IMG/VR virus record: IMGVR_UViG_3300030103_003499
Span: 1 to 20,931 of that record
Strand: one strand, 5' to 3'
DNA from: a virus
DNA length: 20,931 nt
Part shown: positions 20,663-20,931 of the stretch, one piece after another
Position numbering within the stretch: the first letter of the stretch is position 1
Layout of the letters: every line of letters begins with the position of its first letter
Made by a program: the position numbers and the translations under genes
Notes under the pieces: model-generated
What the model saw: the letters and a program-made list of their open reading frames with translations, nothing else
Databases searched by the model: none
What the model was told of the DNA's origin: nothing

Positions 20663-20931
20663 ATGCCCAAAAAAGGTACCTACTTATTGAAACCACATAA
20701 CCAAATTGCAAAGTGCATCAAAGAAGAGAGTATAACGGGCTTGCTATGGGCGTTCATCCAACTTGCACAGCATGAGATAAAACACGAGGGAAAAACCACC
20801 ACATTCTCTGGTAATGACTTGTCGAAATTTGTCGCGCTGTTGCACAGTCGAGAAGTCGACGCGGTACTATCCCAGCCAGAGCCCCACGATATTGCTGCGA
20901 TTGCAACATGGCTCGAAACAAGCGAAACAAA
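20663..20931 (+). CDS. hypothetical protein, 3' end outside the window (89+ aa)
   Basis: GGAG 8 bases upstream fixes ATG 20663, and the frame stays open to the last base. The visible part (MPKKGTYLLKPHNQIAKCIK, then ESITGLLWAFIQLAQHEIKH, a Gly/Thr turn, NDLSKFVALLHSREVDAVL and HDIAAIATWLETSE) is helical and hydrophilic without membrane segments. No family is recognised. It begins a separate rightward unit after the terminator. Confidence 0.7.
   Translation, partial: MPKKGTYLLKPHNQIAKCIKEESITGLLWAFIQLAQHEIKHEGKTTTFSGNDLSKFVALLHSREVDAVLSQPEPHDIAAIATWLETSET

Noticed and set aside
1-20931. tRNA, rRNA, insertion sequence, integrase or attachment site
   Set aside because: No cloverleaf sequences, transposase motifs, terminal inverted repeats or integrase motifs were seen on either strand. 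I could not run a dedicated search.

Overview
The window looks like the right-hand part of a tailed double-stranded DNA bacteriophage genome, probably from an aquatic or marine source. Three things point this way: a tail fibre with Ala-Lys-Ile-Asp repeats of the kind common in marine phages, very tight gene packing with ATGA stop/start overlaps and small gene products, and intrinsic terminators at the block ends. No host gene, rRNA, tRNA, integrase, terminase, portal or major capsid gene is visible. The host cannot be named from this sequence. I call it podovirus-like because three consecutive large genes of about 288, 645 and 2165 codons repeat the size order of the T7 internal virion proteins gp14-gp15-gp16. 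This is inference from layout, not from recognised homology.

Layout. (1) Bases 1-13557, rightward, late structural block: a 5'-truncated virion or fibre gene, two small beta-rich virion proteins, the three putative internal or ejection proteins, a 140-residue beta protein, an 85-residue fibre-domain protein and a 536-residue repeat fibre. A strong terminator with a UNCG tetraloop follows. (2) Bases 13619-14742, rightward: a holin-like membrane plus coiled-coil protein, two very basic Cys-containing small proteins and a 58-residue helical protein. A second strong terminator ends this block. (3) Bases 14772-18959, leftward early or replication block, read from a sigma70-like promoter near 19015-19043: two small proteins, an HTH protein, a putative replication initiator carrying an iteron array inside its gene (lambda-ori-like), a Cys-rich putative helicase-loader-like protein, an unknown protein, a SWIM zinc-finger protein, a complete DNA cytosine-C5 methyltransferase and two more HTH proteins. 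The last HTH gene lies behind its own candidate promoter and an attenuator-like terminator. (4) Bases 18960-19327, a divergent regulatory region rich in repeats. (5) Bases 19328-20519, rightward: a GP88-family phage protein, a 66-residue protein and two tiny membrane proteins, then a terminator. (6) Bases 20663-20931, the start of another rightward gene that runs off the window.

Most notable observations. Inside the methyltransferase gene, the +1 frame holds a 169-codon open frame with its own GGAGGGG ribosome-binding site and a motif series I recognise from phage proteins, so two proteins may be encoded in the same DNA. The replication gene carries five 9-bp iterons and an 8-bp inverted repeat, making it a candidate origin. 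A 16-bp motif (14/16 identical) lies at both leftward promoters and is a candidate operator for one of the three HTH proteins. The gp14/15/16-like trio includes an exceptionally long 2165-residue protein with a long central coiled coil.
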